A stretch of 64,000 bases of DNA from Actinomycetota bacterium (GTDB lineage Bacteria; Actinomycetota; Thermoleophilia; Miltoncostaeales; Miltoncostaeaceae), in the NCBI GenBank assembly GCA_016870155.1, contig VGCE01000008.1, positions 1 to 64,000 of the forward strand, in the 5' to 3' direction. Under the pieces are notes generated by a model. That model made no database searches. It was not told the origin of the DNA and saw nothing but the letters and a program-made list of their open reading frames with translations. Shown piece after piece: positions 8,487-16,679 of the stretch. Each line of letters opens with the position of its first letter. The stretch's first letter is position 1. The translations under genes were made by a program, and so were the position numbers.

Positions 8487-9845
8487 ATGAACTCCTCCAC
8501 TCGCCGCCAGTTCCTCCAGTACGCCGTCGGTTCGACGGCAGCGGTGATCCTCAGCCCCTACCTGGACCGCTTGTCGGCTGCCGCGCCGCGCGGGCGCGTG
8601 TCCGATGCCGAGGCCGCTGCCCGACGCGTGCTCGAGATGGCGCGTCGCTCGGTGTACTTCGGCAGTCGCGGGGTCGGGGGCCTGATCATGGACAACCGCA
8701 CCGGAAGGGTCATCGCCGAGGGAAGGAACACCCGCTACCGGAGGGTCAACGCCTCCGTTGCCTCGATCGCCGACGAGGTCCTCACATGGGACTACACCGC
8801 CCATGGTGAGACGGGCCTGACCAAGTGGTACTTCGCCAATCGCAGGCGACTGCGCCTGCCGCCTCCGGCCGGGCTGACCATCGTCACCACCCTCGACCCC
8901 TGCGCCATGTGCACCGGGTCGATCCTGACGGCGGGCTTCAGCGTGGCCACCGTGGCCCTCGACCCGACCGGCGGCATGAACCTCGGCGGGGATAACGCCT
9001 ACGTGACGCTCCCCGCCGGCTTGCGCGCGGAGGCGCAGGGACGATCAGGCCTGTACGCGATCGACGGCCAGCGGGCGTATGTGGGCCCGGCGGGCATTCC
9101 GCTGCGGCAGACGAGCGTGTCCGGCGCGACCGGTGATGCATGCTCGTCGATCTTCTTCAACGCCCCGTCCCGCGACCTCAACCCGTGGGATGACATCCCG
9201 GTGTCGCGCCTCGTGGACCCGCGCTCGCTTCCGGCGCGCAGTCCCGCCCTTCGTGCCATGCGCCGGGCCTGGCCGCACGCGTTCGCGCTGCGGCTGGCCA
9301 ACCCGCGCGAACCCACGCCAGAGCTCCACCGGTTCCTGACGCGCCTCAGCAGGCAGACCCCGGGCTCGCGAAACGCCGTGGCGTTCATCGACCCCTTCGG
9401 GAACCTGCTCGCGGCGTCTGCGGACACGCCCACGGTGAGCCCGATCGCGACCGCGTTCATGAACACGACGGAGTCGTACGCACGAACGCGATACGCCCTC
9501 TTCAACGACCCGGACACCCACCAGGGCGCGCGGCGTTCGCTGACCGAGCCGAGCCACGGCATCTTCGTGTGGCTCCACGCCCCGTCGCCCGGCCTCGCCA
9601 CCACCATCAAGGACCTTGGCGCCTACGGGTCGTCGGTAGGGGGTCGCACTCCCGGGTCGTTCCAGCACTTCGAGTTGCCGCGCGAGGGATCCATCACCCA
9701 GCTGCGCGACCAGATCTCCCACCTGCCCCCGTACTACACCCAGAAGGTCGACATACAGCCCGTGCAGGTCGGCACCCGGTCGGCGATGGCCGCCGCGCAC
9801 GACACCCGGGACGACGAGCGCACGCCCTACCCCGCGTACCCCTAG
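8487..9845 (+). CDS. Tat-exported deaminase-fold protein
   Basis: The 452-residue product begins MNSSTRRQFLQYAVG, a twin-arginine signal followed by a hydrophobic stretch to about residue 32. Residues 40-150 have the cytidine/tRNA-adenosine deaminase zinc signature: HGE (His106, Glu108) and PCAMC (Cys139, Cys142), with the expected spacing. About 300 further residues match nothing I recognise. Most such deaminases act in the cytoplasm on nucleotides or tRNA, so export is odd. It follows tRNA-Val and is the first gene of the island-like region. Confidence 0.72.
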   Translation: MNSSTRRQFLQYAVGSTAAVILSPYLDRLSAAAPRGRVSDAEAAARRVLEMARRSVYFGSRGVGGLIMDNRTGRVIAEGRNTRYRRVNASVASIADEVLTWDYTAHGETGLTKWYFANRRRLRLPPPAGLTIVTTLDPCAMCTGSILTAGFSVATVALDPTGGMNLGGDNAYVTLPAGLRAEAQGRSGLYAIDGQRAYVGPAGIPLRQTSVSGATGDACSSIFFNAPSRDLNPWDDIPVSRLVDPRSLPARSPALRAMRRAWPHAFALRLANPREPTPELHRFLTRLSRQTPGSRNAVAFIDPFGNLLAASADTPTVSPIATAFMNTTESYARTRYALFNDPDTHQGARRSLTEPSHGIFVWLHAPSPGLATTIKDLGAYGSSVGGRTPGSFQHFELPREGSITQLRDQISHLPPYYTQKVDIQPVQVGTRSAMAAAHDTRDDERTPYPAYP

Positions 9846-9854
9846 TACTCGTCG

Positions 9855-9929
9855 GGTGCGACCCTCACCCCCGTGATCTGGGCCAATACCACCTGCCCCA
9901 GCGGCATCGTGACCAACACCGGCTGCTGA
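9855..9929 (+). pseudogene. C-terminal remnant of a pentapeptide-repeat protein
   Basis: Twenty-four codons and a stop read GATLTPVIWANTTCPSGIV and end in TNTGC. This matches the C-terminal signature (TCP.G.VTNTGC) of the pentapeptide proteins at 9958 and 55756. No start or repeat region is left. It sits between the deaminase stop and the next pentapeptide gene. Confidence 0.7.
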
Positions 9930-9957
9930 CTGGCTGACCCACACCCAAGGACTCGCG

Positions 9958-10551
9958 ATGCCTCTTCGCACCACCGCCATCCTCATCACCGCCGCCGCTG
10001 CCACGTCAGTCGCCCTGCTCGCAGGATGCGGAGGCAGCGCGTCTGAGGCGACCACGTCCACGGCGACGTCCACGACCGCCGTACGCAAGGCGGCGCCGCG
10101 GGCGGCGAGCAGGCCGGCGTGCCTCCCGAGCTGCGCGAACGCAGACCTCCGCGGCGTGACCCTGTCACTTTCTAGCCTCGCCAGGCTCGACTTCTCAGGG
10201 GCGGATCTCAGCGACGCAAGACTCACCCCTGCGTTCCTCCGCGATACGAATTTCACGGGCGCCAACCTCTCCCGCGCGCTTGTGGTTGACGGGCAGTTCC
10301 AGATGGTGAACTTCGAAGGCGCGAACCTCACGGGCGCGACCTTCGGGGGGATGCTCGGTCTCGGCGTGAACTTCACCGACGCGAACCTCACCGACGCGAT
10401 GTTCATCCGCGTGCTGGCCGGTAAGGTGAATTTCACCGGCGCGAACCTCACTGGCGCGCGCTTACGGGATACGACCTTCACCAGTTCGACCTTTTCCAAC
10501 ACCACCTGTCCCGACGGCAGCGTTACCAATACCGGCTGCTGGCCGCGGTGA
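9958..10551 (+). CDS. pentapeptide-repeat lipoprotein
   Basis: The 197-residue protein has a lipoprotein signal with lipobox LLAGC (Cys24) and a Thr/Ala-rich linker. From about residue 60 it has A(N/D)L-type pentapeptide repeats (DFSGADLSDARL, NFTGANLSRAL, NFTDANLTDAMF), which form a right-handed quadrilateral beta-helix. The tail is NTTCPDGSVTNTGC. A changed base at the usual stop adds WPR. It should be anchored to the outer face of the membrane. It is nearly identical in its linker to the truncated copy at 55756. Confidence 0.85.
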   Translation: MPLRTTAILITAAAATSVALLAGCGGSASEATTSTATSTTAVRKAAPRAASRPACLPSCANADLRGVTLSLSSLARLDFSGADLSDARLTPAFLRDTNFTGANLSRALVVDGQFQMVNFEGANLTGATFGGMLGLGVNFTDANLTDAMFIRVLAGKVNFTGANLTGARLRDTTFTSSTFSNTTCPDGSVTNTGCWPR

Positions 10552-10569
10552 CCCCCCAAGGAGCCTCCC

Positions 10570-11412
10570 ATGCGCCGCCTTCCCATCATCCTCACTGCCG
10601 CCGCCCTGGCGCTGCCCGCGGCCGCCGCAGCGTCGCCCGTCACGATCGGCACCGGTTCGAGGACCTGCGTCCTCAAGCCGAGTGCCGACTGCAGCAAGGT
10701 CACGTCCACGGCGCGCGTGGTGTTCTCGGGCAACCTCAAGGGCGCGAACTTCGCCGGGGCCACCCTGCGAAACGCCAACTTCCGGGGCGCGAACATCCGG
10801 GGGTCGAACTTCCGCCGGGCGCGGCTCGCCAACGTGAACCTGTCCAACGCAAACCTGACGGGCGCCAACTTCAGCGGGGTCAACCTCACCTCCACGCGGC
10901 TGAGGGGCAACCTCACGCGCGCCAACCTGTCGGGGGCGAACCTGGCCGGGGTCGACCTCACCAGCACCTCGCTCGACGGCGCCAACCTCGCGCGCGCCAA
11001 CCTCACGGGCACGCAGCTCACCGGTGCGGTCGCGTCGGGCGCGAACTTCTCGGGCGCCACCATGACCAACGCGATCATGGCCGGGGCCGTCGCGTACGGG
11101 GCCAACCTCACCGGGGCCAACCTCTCGGGTGCGAGCCTCACGTCCACCTGCATGAATGCCGCCAACCTGACCGGCGTGAACGCGCAGGGGGCGAACCTGT
11201 CGTTCGCGCTGCTCGGCGGGCCCATCCCCGCCACCCGGACCGGCGGCGACTACAACTCCGCCTGCGCCGCCGTCGCGACCACGTACACCGCGGGAGCCAA
11301 CCTGACGAACGCCAACCTCGTCGGGGCCAACCTGGCCGGCGCGATCGTGGTGGGCGTTGTCTGGACCGGCGCCACCTGCCCCAACGGCACCGTCACCAGC
11401 AGCGGGTGCTAG
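10570..11412 (+). CDS. secreted pentapeptide-repeat protein
   Basis: The start has AAGGAG six bases upstream. The 280-residue product has a Sec signal peptide (to about AAAAS, residue 20) and about 35 pentapeptide units (GANFAGATL, ANLTGANFS, GANLVGANLAG). A break at 217-240 contains two Cys. It ends in ATCPNGTVTSSGC, the signature shared with its neighbours. There is no lipobox, so it is probably secreted. The last 20 bp overlap convergently with mysD. Confidence 0.87.
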   Translation: MRRLPIILTAAALALPAAAAASPVTIGTGSRTCVLKPSADCSKVTSTARVVFSGNLKGANFAGATLRNANFRGANIRGSNFRRARLANVNLSNANLTGANFSGVNLTSTRLRGNLTRANLSGANLAGVDLTSTSLDGANLARANLTGTQLTGAVASGANFSGATMTNAIMAGAVAYGANLTGANLSGASLTSTCMNAANLTGVNAQGANLSFALLGGPIPATRTGGDYNSACAAVATTYTAGANLTNANLVGANLAGAIVVGVVWTGATCPNGTVTSSGC

Positions 11413-12460
11413 GTGGCTGAGAGGTAAAGCCCGAGCGCCATGCGGAGCCTCGACGCGCGTCGTCCAGCATCTGCGCGAACAACGTCTCAAGGGGGATTCC
11501 TGCGGCGGCCGCCATGGTGACGATCACGCTCGCCGGTGCGAATGAGCAGTAGGGCGATGACTCGAGGAACCACGGCACGCCCGCCGGGTCGACCCGGAAG
11601 TCGAAGAGCGAGTAGTGACGCGCCCCGAGCGCAGCATGGCAGCGGATCGCGGCATCCCGTACCGGCGCCGTGATCGGGTCGTCCGGGTCGACGATCCACG
11701 CGCGCGAGGAGTGCTTGGCCACCAGGTGGATCTCGCCGTCCGCGTCGCGGGCGATCTTGTCCGCGTGGGTCCTGATGGGCGCCGCCGGGTCGAGCGAATA
11801 CTCCTCGAGGGGGAGGCACACCAGCTCGCCACGACGCACGATGCATCCCGCCCGCACCTCGCGACCCAGCGGGATGAAATCCTCGACCAGCACCTCATCG
11901 GCATGTGCGAACGCCTCGTCCAGCGCGTCGGCGAGATCGGCATCCCGGAGGACCACGCCGACACCCAGTGAGTTGTCGGCGTCGACGGGCTTCACCACGA
12001 GCGGTGGCGACAGCGACGGCCGCTCGCCCGCGCGCAGCACCTGGCCATCGGGCACCCGAACCCCGGCGGCAGACACGACGGCCTTGGCCCGCGCCTTGTG
12101 CACCGCCAGCGCCATGGCGTCGGGCGTCTGGCCGACATAGGGAATGCCCAGTGCATCGATGAGCGACCGGTAGTGCGTCATCCCGGGGACGCAGAACATC
12201 TGGGGTACCACGACGTCGGGCTCGAACTGCAGGAGGCGCGCGATCGCCTCGGGCAGGGGAAGAGGCTGCGCGCTGTCGAGGGCCGCCCTGCTCAGGTCAT
12301 CCGGAAACCGCCAGCGGCCGTCCGGGGCTACATGGGCGATGCGGAACTCGTAGCGCACCGGATCGGCGGTAGCGGCGATGCAGTCCAGGGCGTAGCGGCG
12401 GGAGAGATCCTCGAGGAAGTCGCTCACCGGGGAGCCGGTGAGGTGCACGACGCGCACCAC
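11393..12460 (-). CDS. mysD: MysD-type D-Ala-D-Ala-ligase-like enzyme of mycosporine synthesis
   Basis: The 355-residue ATP-grasp protein starts at GTG, two bases after the mysC stop. The ATP-grasp parts are VVKPVDADNSLGVGVV (about 155-170), EDFIPLGREVRAG (193-205) and FLESSPYCSF near the end. In cyanobacterial MAA pathways MysD couples a second amino acid to mycosporine-glycine to give imino-MAAs such as shinorine or porphyra-334. The cluster position makes that role far more likely than cell-wall D-Ala-D-Ala synthesis. The amino acid used cannot be read from the sequence. Confidence 0.9.
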   Translation of the reverse strand: MVRVVHLTGSPVSDFLEDLSRRYALDCIAATADPVRYEFRIAHVAPDGRWRFPDDLSRAALDSAQPLPLPEAIARLLQFEPDVVVPQMFCVPGMTHYRSLIDALGIPYVGQTPDAMALAVHKARAKAVVSAAGVRVPDGQVLRAGERPSLSPPLVVKPVDADNSLGVGVVLRDADLADALDEAFAHADEVLVEDFIPLGREVRAGCIVRRGELVCLPLEEYSLDPAAPIRTHADKIARDADGEIHLVAKHSSRAWIVDPDDPITAPVRDAAIRCHAALGARHYSLFDFRVDPAGVPWFLESSPYCSFAPASVIVTMAAAAGIPLETLFAQMLDDARRGSAWRSGFTSQPPSTRCW

Positions 12461-12462
12461 GA

Positions 12463-13791
12463 TCAATCTCCGGCCGGCTCGACGAGCTTGCCGATGTTGA
12501 AGTCGATCCGCACCCATGCCGCCCGCCGCCGCAGGTTCCCGATGAGCAGCGCCGGGAGGTGCAGGGCATGGGCCATGAGGAACGGCAGGGGGTCCGAGGG
12601 GTCGAGGATGGCATCGGTGCCGCGCAGCACGATGCTCAGGCGCTCCCGGGCGTCGCGCGGCGCCGACACCAGCCGCCAGAGCTCGTGGTAGAGCCAGTAG
12701 GTGGGCCGGCTGCCGGGCCTGGGGCGGATCACCGGCACGCCATCCTCGAGGTACGCGCGGGCAAGGTCGGGGTGGTCGTGGAACAGCGTGATGGCCGAGT
12801 GGGTGCGGGGGTTGCATTCGATCGCGTAGAGCGCGCCGTCGTCGGCCTCGATGAAGTCGAACGACACCTGCCCTGTCAGGTCGAGGGGGAGGCAGAAGCG
12901 GGTGACCCAGTCCTCGATCCTGGGCTTGTCGACCATGGCGTAGTTCAACTGGAAGGGTGACGACTCGCAGCAGCAGTAGACCTGCACGCGTCCGCCACGA
13001 ACCGTGCTGTGGGTGCAGTACTCGGTGCCCGGGATGAACTCCTGCAGCACCCATGGGTTCTCTTCGCTGATGGGCTTCTGCAGCGCGAACCTGTGGGTTT
13101 CCTCCGGCGTCGGCCGCGGGAGGGGGGTCAGGTCGAGTCGTTCCACCGGGTCGTACGCGATGCTCTTGAGGATGTACGGGCGCGCGGATCGCGAGAAGTC
13201 GAAGGCGAGCACCTCATCGGCCGACGTCACCCGATGCGTGTCGGGCACCGACAGGCCGGCCGCCGCCGCCATGGCCGCGAATTGGTGCTTGTCGTCGAGG
13301 CCCGCCAGCAGGCCGGGGTCTGCGTGGATCACCTCGCAGTGGGGGGACAGGATCTCCTTCGCCTGAGCGTCGAAGTAGCTCGCGACCGGGCTGCACACCG
13401 GCACGTAGACATCGACGTCCTCCGCGCGCACGATATCGAGCAGGGCCTGGGCATATCCGCTGTCGGTGGGATCCGGCACCACATGGAACGCATCGACGGC
13501 ACGTGAGAACCGGTGCCCCGTGAAGCGATACCGGGCCGTCTCGACGAGCACCACCCGGTGGCCTGCATCGTGGAACGAGCGGGCCAGCTGCAGCGCCTTG
13601 GTCATCTTCCCGCCGCTGACCATGACCGTGCGCCTCGGACCGGGGCGCGGCGGCGCGGATGCCCTGCGGGCACCCCGCAGCGCGGCTGTGGCCGTGAGCG
13701 CGAGGTTGACCGGCACCATGGCCGCCATCAGGCCGAGCGCCCCGAGGGTGCGGGCGCCGCCACCGGACCCGCCCGGGCGCCGGTGACTCAT
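12463..13791 (-). CDS. mysC: MysC-type ATP-grasp ligase (mycosporine-glycine synthase)
   Basis: The 442-residue protein matches cyanobacterial MysC along its length as I recall that family. It has an N-terminal membrane-like helix (15-40), then MVSGGKMTKALQLARSFH (57-74), VYVPVCSPVASYFDA, YILKSIAYDPV, QEFIPGTEYCTHSTVR and AIECNPRTHSAITLF, with ATP/Mg ligands Glu325 and Asn327. It ends RIDFNIGKLVE. MysC joins glycine to 4-deoxygadusol. The ATG at 13791 overlaps the dioxygenase stop (ATGA). Confidence 0.95.
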   Translation of the reverse strand: MSHRRPGGSGGGARTLGALGLMAAMVPVNLALTATAALRGARRASAPPRPGPRRTVMVSGGKMTKALQLARSFHDAGHRVVLVETARYRFTGHRFSRAVDAFHVVPDPTDSGYAQALLDIVRAEDVDVYVPVCSPVASYFDAQAKEILSPHCEVIHADPGLLAGLDDKHQFAAMAAAAGLSVPDTHRVTSADEVLAFDFSRSARPYILKSIAYDPVERLDLTPLPRPTPEETHRFALQKPISEENPWVLQEFIPGTEYCTHSTVRGGRVQVYCCCESSPFQLNYAMVDKPRIEDWVTRFCLPLDLTGQVSFDFIEADDGALYAIECNPRTHSAITLFHDHPDLARAYLEDGVPVIRPRPGSRPTYWLYHELWRLVSAPRDARERLSIVLRGTDAILDPSDPLPFLMAHALHLPALLIGNLRRRAAWVRIDFNIGKLVEPAGD

Positions 13792-14609
13792 GCCCCGTTG
13801 CCGGGGCGGGCGATCACCAGGCCCCGGTGCAGGGTGCGGATGCCGTCCACCCCCGAGTGGTCCGCCTTGTGCAGCACGCACCGGTTGTCCCACATGATGA
13901 CGTCACCCGGCGACCACGCATGCCGGTAGATGTTGTCCTCGGCCGTGCAGTGCAGGTAGAGCGATTCAATGCTCGCCCGGGCGTCCGCGTCGGCCATGCC
14001 GCTCACGGTCGCGCATCGCTGGGGGGTCGATATGTAGATCGTGGTGCGACCCGACACCGGATGCCGCTGGAAGACCCGGTGGTCCGCGCGTGACTCGTCG
14101 CCGGCGCCGAGGTCCACGCCGGTCGCCACATGGGTGGCGCTGCGTCCATCGAGCGTGGCCTTGAGGTGATCAGGCAGGGTGTCGAAGGCCCGGTACTGAT
14201 TGGTGAAGAGCGTCTCCCCGCCGCGCTCCGGTAGCACCACCGCGCGCAGCGCCGTGTAGGTAGGCGGTTGCCGCACGTAGCTGGTGTCGGTATGGAACGA
14301 ACTGCGCGGGGGTTCCGTCCGGCCTTCGTTGCTCACCACGTTGAGGTCGGGATGCCCCTGCACGGGGGTCTCCCCCCGGGTGAAGGTGAGGGTCCCGAAG
14401 CGCGCGAGGAACCTCACGAAGCCCGCGTCGTCGATGTCCTGGCCCGTGAAGATGACGACCCCATGATCGGCGAGCACCTCCACGAGGAAGTCCACGGCCC
14501 CGGGCGGCAGGTCGTCGAGGTCGAGGCCGCTCACCGTGGCGCCGACAGGCGGGTGGGGCGTCACGTCGATGTCATCCCGCCAGGCCGTCGATGGGTTCGT
14601 GGTGGCCAT
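13788..14609 (-). CDS. TauD/TfdA-family Fe(II)/2-oxoglutarate dioxygenase within the MAA operon
   Basis: The 273-residue enzyme has the facial triad of TauD proteins: FHTDTSY (His106, Asp108) and the distal DNRCVLHKA (His247), plus Arg262 (TLHRGLV), likely to bind 2-oxoglutarate. It lies between mysB and mysC, four bases from the first and overlapping the second, so it is made with the pathway. The known MAA dioxygenase MysH is PhyH-like; this one belongs to another subfamily. It probably tailors a mycosporine by hydroxylation, N-dealkylation or decarboxylation. Its substrate is unknown. Confidence 0.88.
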   Translation of the reverse strand: MATTNPSTAWRDDIDVTPHPPVGATVSGLDLDDLPPGAVDFLVEVLADHGVVIFTGQDIDDAGFVRFLARFGTLTFTRGETPVQGHPDLNVVSNEGRTEPPRSSFHTDTSYVRQPPTYTALRAVVLPERGGETLFTNQYRAFDTLPDHLKATLDGRSATHVATGVDLGAGDESRADHRVFQRHPVSGRTTIYISTPQRCATVSGMADADARASIESLYLHCTAEDNIYRHAWSPGDVIMWDNRCVLHKADHSGVDGIRTLHRGLVIARPGNGA

Positions 14610-14612
14610 GCC

Positions 14613-15446
14613 TCAGCCCGCGTCCGTCAGGCGCACGATCGTCACGCCGTCGCGCAGGGGGACCAGCACCTGATCCACCCGGGGGTCATCGGCCACCATC
14701 CGGTTGAACTCCCTGATCGCATCACCGGCATCGGACGACCTCCCGGTCACGTACGCGTGCCCCTGCAGGAGCGTGTTGTCCACGCACATCACCCCATGCG
14801 GGGCCAGCAGGCCACCGTCGATCACGGCCTCGAAGTAGTCGGCATACCCAGCCTTGTCGGCATCGAGGAAAATGAAGTCGAACGGCGCGCCCTCGGCGGC
14901 GAGCCGGCGCAGGGTGTCGGCGGCCGCGCCGACCTCCACCACGATCTTCCCGCCATGCGGGGACCCCGCGAATGCCTGCCGGGCCAGATGCGCGGCGTCC
15001 GCGTTGATCTCGCAGGCGACCACGACGCCGTCCTCGGGCAGGGCCTCCGCCATCGCCAGCGCGGAGTACCCGGTGAACATCCCGACCTCGAGGACCCGCC
15101 GCGAGCGCGTTATGGCGACGAGCATCTTGAGGAATTGGCCCTCGACATGGCCGGACAGCATCTCGGCCTCGAGCGCGCCCGCGGCTGAGGCCCGACCGGC
15201 GGACCAGTCGGTGGCGGCGGTGTGGTGCGCGAGGCTCTTCAGGGCTGGCGACTCCGGCGTGGTGCATTCGGCCGCGTAGGGCTCGAGCCCCGCAGCCAGT
15301 TCACCGGCGTCGAGCAGCGCGGACATCAGCGATTGGTCGGTCACGGCCGACCAGTGATCGTCTCCGGCGATGCCCCGCAGCGACGCGGCGAGGATTCCCA
15401 CCGGCGTCACGGGGCGCAGCGCCCTCGCCCCCGGGTCAACGGCCAC
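14613..15446 (-). CDS. mysB: MysB O-methyltransferase (4-deoxygadusol formation)
   Basis: The 277-residue protein starts at GTG nine bases after the mysA stop. Motifs include LEPYAAECTTPESPALKSL, EAEMLSGHVEGQFLKM, LEVGMFTGYSALAMAEALP (SAM site), FDFIFLDADKAGYADYF and CVDNTLLQGHAYV. The order and wording match cyanobacterial MysB, which O-methylates the cyclase product to give 4-deoxygadusol. The O-MT fold is of the metal-dependent COMT type. Confidence 0.94.
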   Translation of the reverse strand: MAVDPGARALRPVTPVGILAASLRGIAGDDHWSAVTDQSLMSALLDAGELAAGLEPYAAECTTPESPALKSLAHHTAATDWSAGRASAAGALEAEMLSGHVEGQFLKMLVAITRSRRVLEVGMFTGYSALAMAEALPEDGVVVACEINADAAHLARQAFAGSPHGGKIVVEVGAAADTLRRLAAEGAPFDFIFLDADKAGYADYFEAVIDGGLLAPHGVMCVDNTLLQGHAYVTGRSSDAGDAIREFNRMVADDPRVDQVLVPLRDGVTIVRLTDAG

Positions 15447-15455
15447 CGCGCATCC

Positions 15456-16679
15456 TCAGCGCCAGCCAAGGGTGCTGGCGGGCACGTACATGTCGCACCC
15501 GTCCCCGCCGAGGGGATACCCGGCGCACAGCTCGCGGTGCACCGCAAGGGCACCGAGCAGCTCCTCCATGCTGAGGTCACTCACGAACCGGCACGTGCCG
15601 ATGGGGTCGGGCATCGCGGCCCGCAGCAGTCCCCCGCGCGTCTTGATGATGGAGGCCGTGGCCTCCTCGAGCAGGTCCGGGGTCATGTACGGGCTGTCGA
15701 GTGCCAGTCCCACGCTCGACATAAGCGCCAGGATGCGATCGCGATCCTGCGCGGAGATGTAGCCACGCTCCCCAGCGATCGTCGCAGACAGCGCCATGTC
15801 GATCGTGACGGCATGCCCGTGGAAGAGCGGGGGATCCGGCGCGAGCTCGAGGGTCGGGCTCCAGGTGTGGCCGAAGGCGATCACGCGATCGAGGTCGCGC
15901 TCATGGAGGTTCGGCACCTCGAGTTCCAGCATCACCCGGATCGCCTCGTAGGTCACCTCATGGCCGACCGCGAGCAGCTCCGGCGTGCCATCGGTGTACC
16001 CGAAGCGCGTTTGCACGAGGGCCTCGCCATGCTCCTCCAGGCGTACGAACAGGGCCTCGTCGGCCACGACGGCGATCTTCACCAGCTCTGCGAAGCCGTT
16101 TCGCACCTGGTCGATCGGGAGCGTCTTGAGGAACGAGAAGTCGAGGATGACGTCCTTCGACGCGTGGTAGGCGCCGAGGCGGTTCTTGGCCTTGCGGTGG
16201 TTCACCGCCACCTTGATCGACACGCTGGCGTCGACCAGGCCGATGAGCGTGGTCGGCACCCGGATGTAGTCGGTGGACCGCCGGTAGGCGGCGCAGGCGA
16301 AGCCGGCGATGTCCGTGGTCAGCCCTCCGCCGACGACGAGCACCTGCTCGGTGCGTAGGAGCCCGAACTGATCGAACTCATCGACCACGGCCTCGAGCGT
16401 GGTCATCGCCTTGCCGGGCTCGGCGACATCGAGGGTGAACACCGTGAGGTCGATGCCGTGGTGTGCGAAGTACGCGGCGATCTGCGGCCCGTAGAGCTCG
16501 TGGACCGCGTCATCGATCACCAGCAGGCAGCGCCCGAACTCCCGGTACGCCGAGGCGATCTCGTCGTTGGCGACCTCGAAGGCGCCGTCGACGTATCGGA
16601 GGCGGTAGTCGATTCGCTCGACCGCCGAAACGTGGAAGGCGCGCGGTTCCGCGCGAAATGATCCGATGACTTCGCTCAT
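15456..16679 (-). CDS. mysA: sedoheptulose-7-phosphate cyclase, desmethyl-4-deoxygadusol synthase type (MysA)
   Basis: The 407-residue member of the dehydroquinate synthase superfamily has [20 protein letters not shown] (NAD site), [45 protein letters not shown] and FHGHAVTID. Probable zinc ligands are Glu198, His271 and His287. [19 protein letters not shown] separates it from AroB and places it with the sugar-phosphate cyclases of MAA clusters. The closely related 2-epi-5-epi-valiolone synthase is an alternative, but mysB next door favours DDGS. The ATG overlaps the HAD-gene stop. Confidence 0.94.
   Translation of the reverse strand: MSEVIGSFRAEPRAFHVSAVERIDYRLRYVDGAFEVANDEIASAYREFGRCLLVIDDAVHELYGPQIAAYFAHHGIDLTVFTLDVAEPGKAMTTLEAVVDEFDQFGLLRTEQVLVVGGGLTTDIAGFACAAYRRSTDYIRVPTTLIGLVDASVSIKVAVNHRKAKNRLGAYHASKDVILDFSFLKTLPIDQVRNGFAELVKIAVVADEALFVRLEEHGEALVQTRFGYTDGTPELLAVGHEVTYEAIRVMLELEVPNLHERDLDRVIAFGHTWSPTLELAPDPPLFHGHAVTIDMALSATIAGERGYISAQDRDRILALMSSVGLALDSPYMTPDLLEEATASIIKTRGGLLRAAMPDPIGTCRFVSDLSMEELLGALAVHRELCAGYPLGGDGCDMYVPASTLGWR

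Noticed and set aside
10720-11180. DNA repeat array or CRISPR-like periodicity
   Set aside because: The 15-base periodicity comes from pentapeptide codons and has no spacers. No CRISPR array was seen anywhere in the window.
9045-11234. Minus-strand frame of 729 codons with repeated KFAPVRLAP-like units
   Set aside because: The apparent repeats are the reverse reading of pentapeptide-repeat DNA on the plus strand.
11393-12460. mysD as a cell-wall D-Ala-D-Ala ligase
   Set aside because: Its place two bases behind mysC in a complete MAA operon and the lack of mur or ftsZ neighbours favour MysD.
15456-16679. mysA as 3-dehydroquinate synthase (aroB)
   Set aside because: The [18 protein letters not shown] stretch and the match with the MAA cyclase, plus adjoining mysB and mysC, exclude a simple shikimate role.
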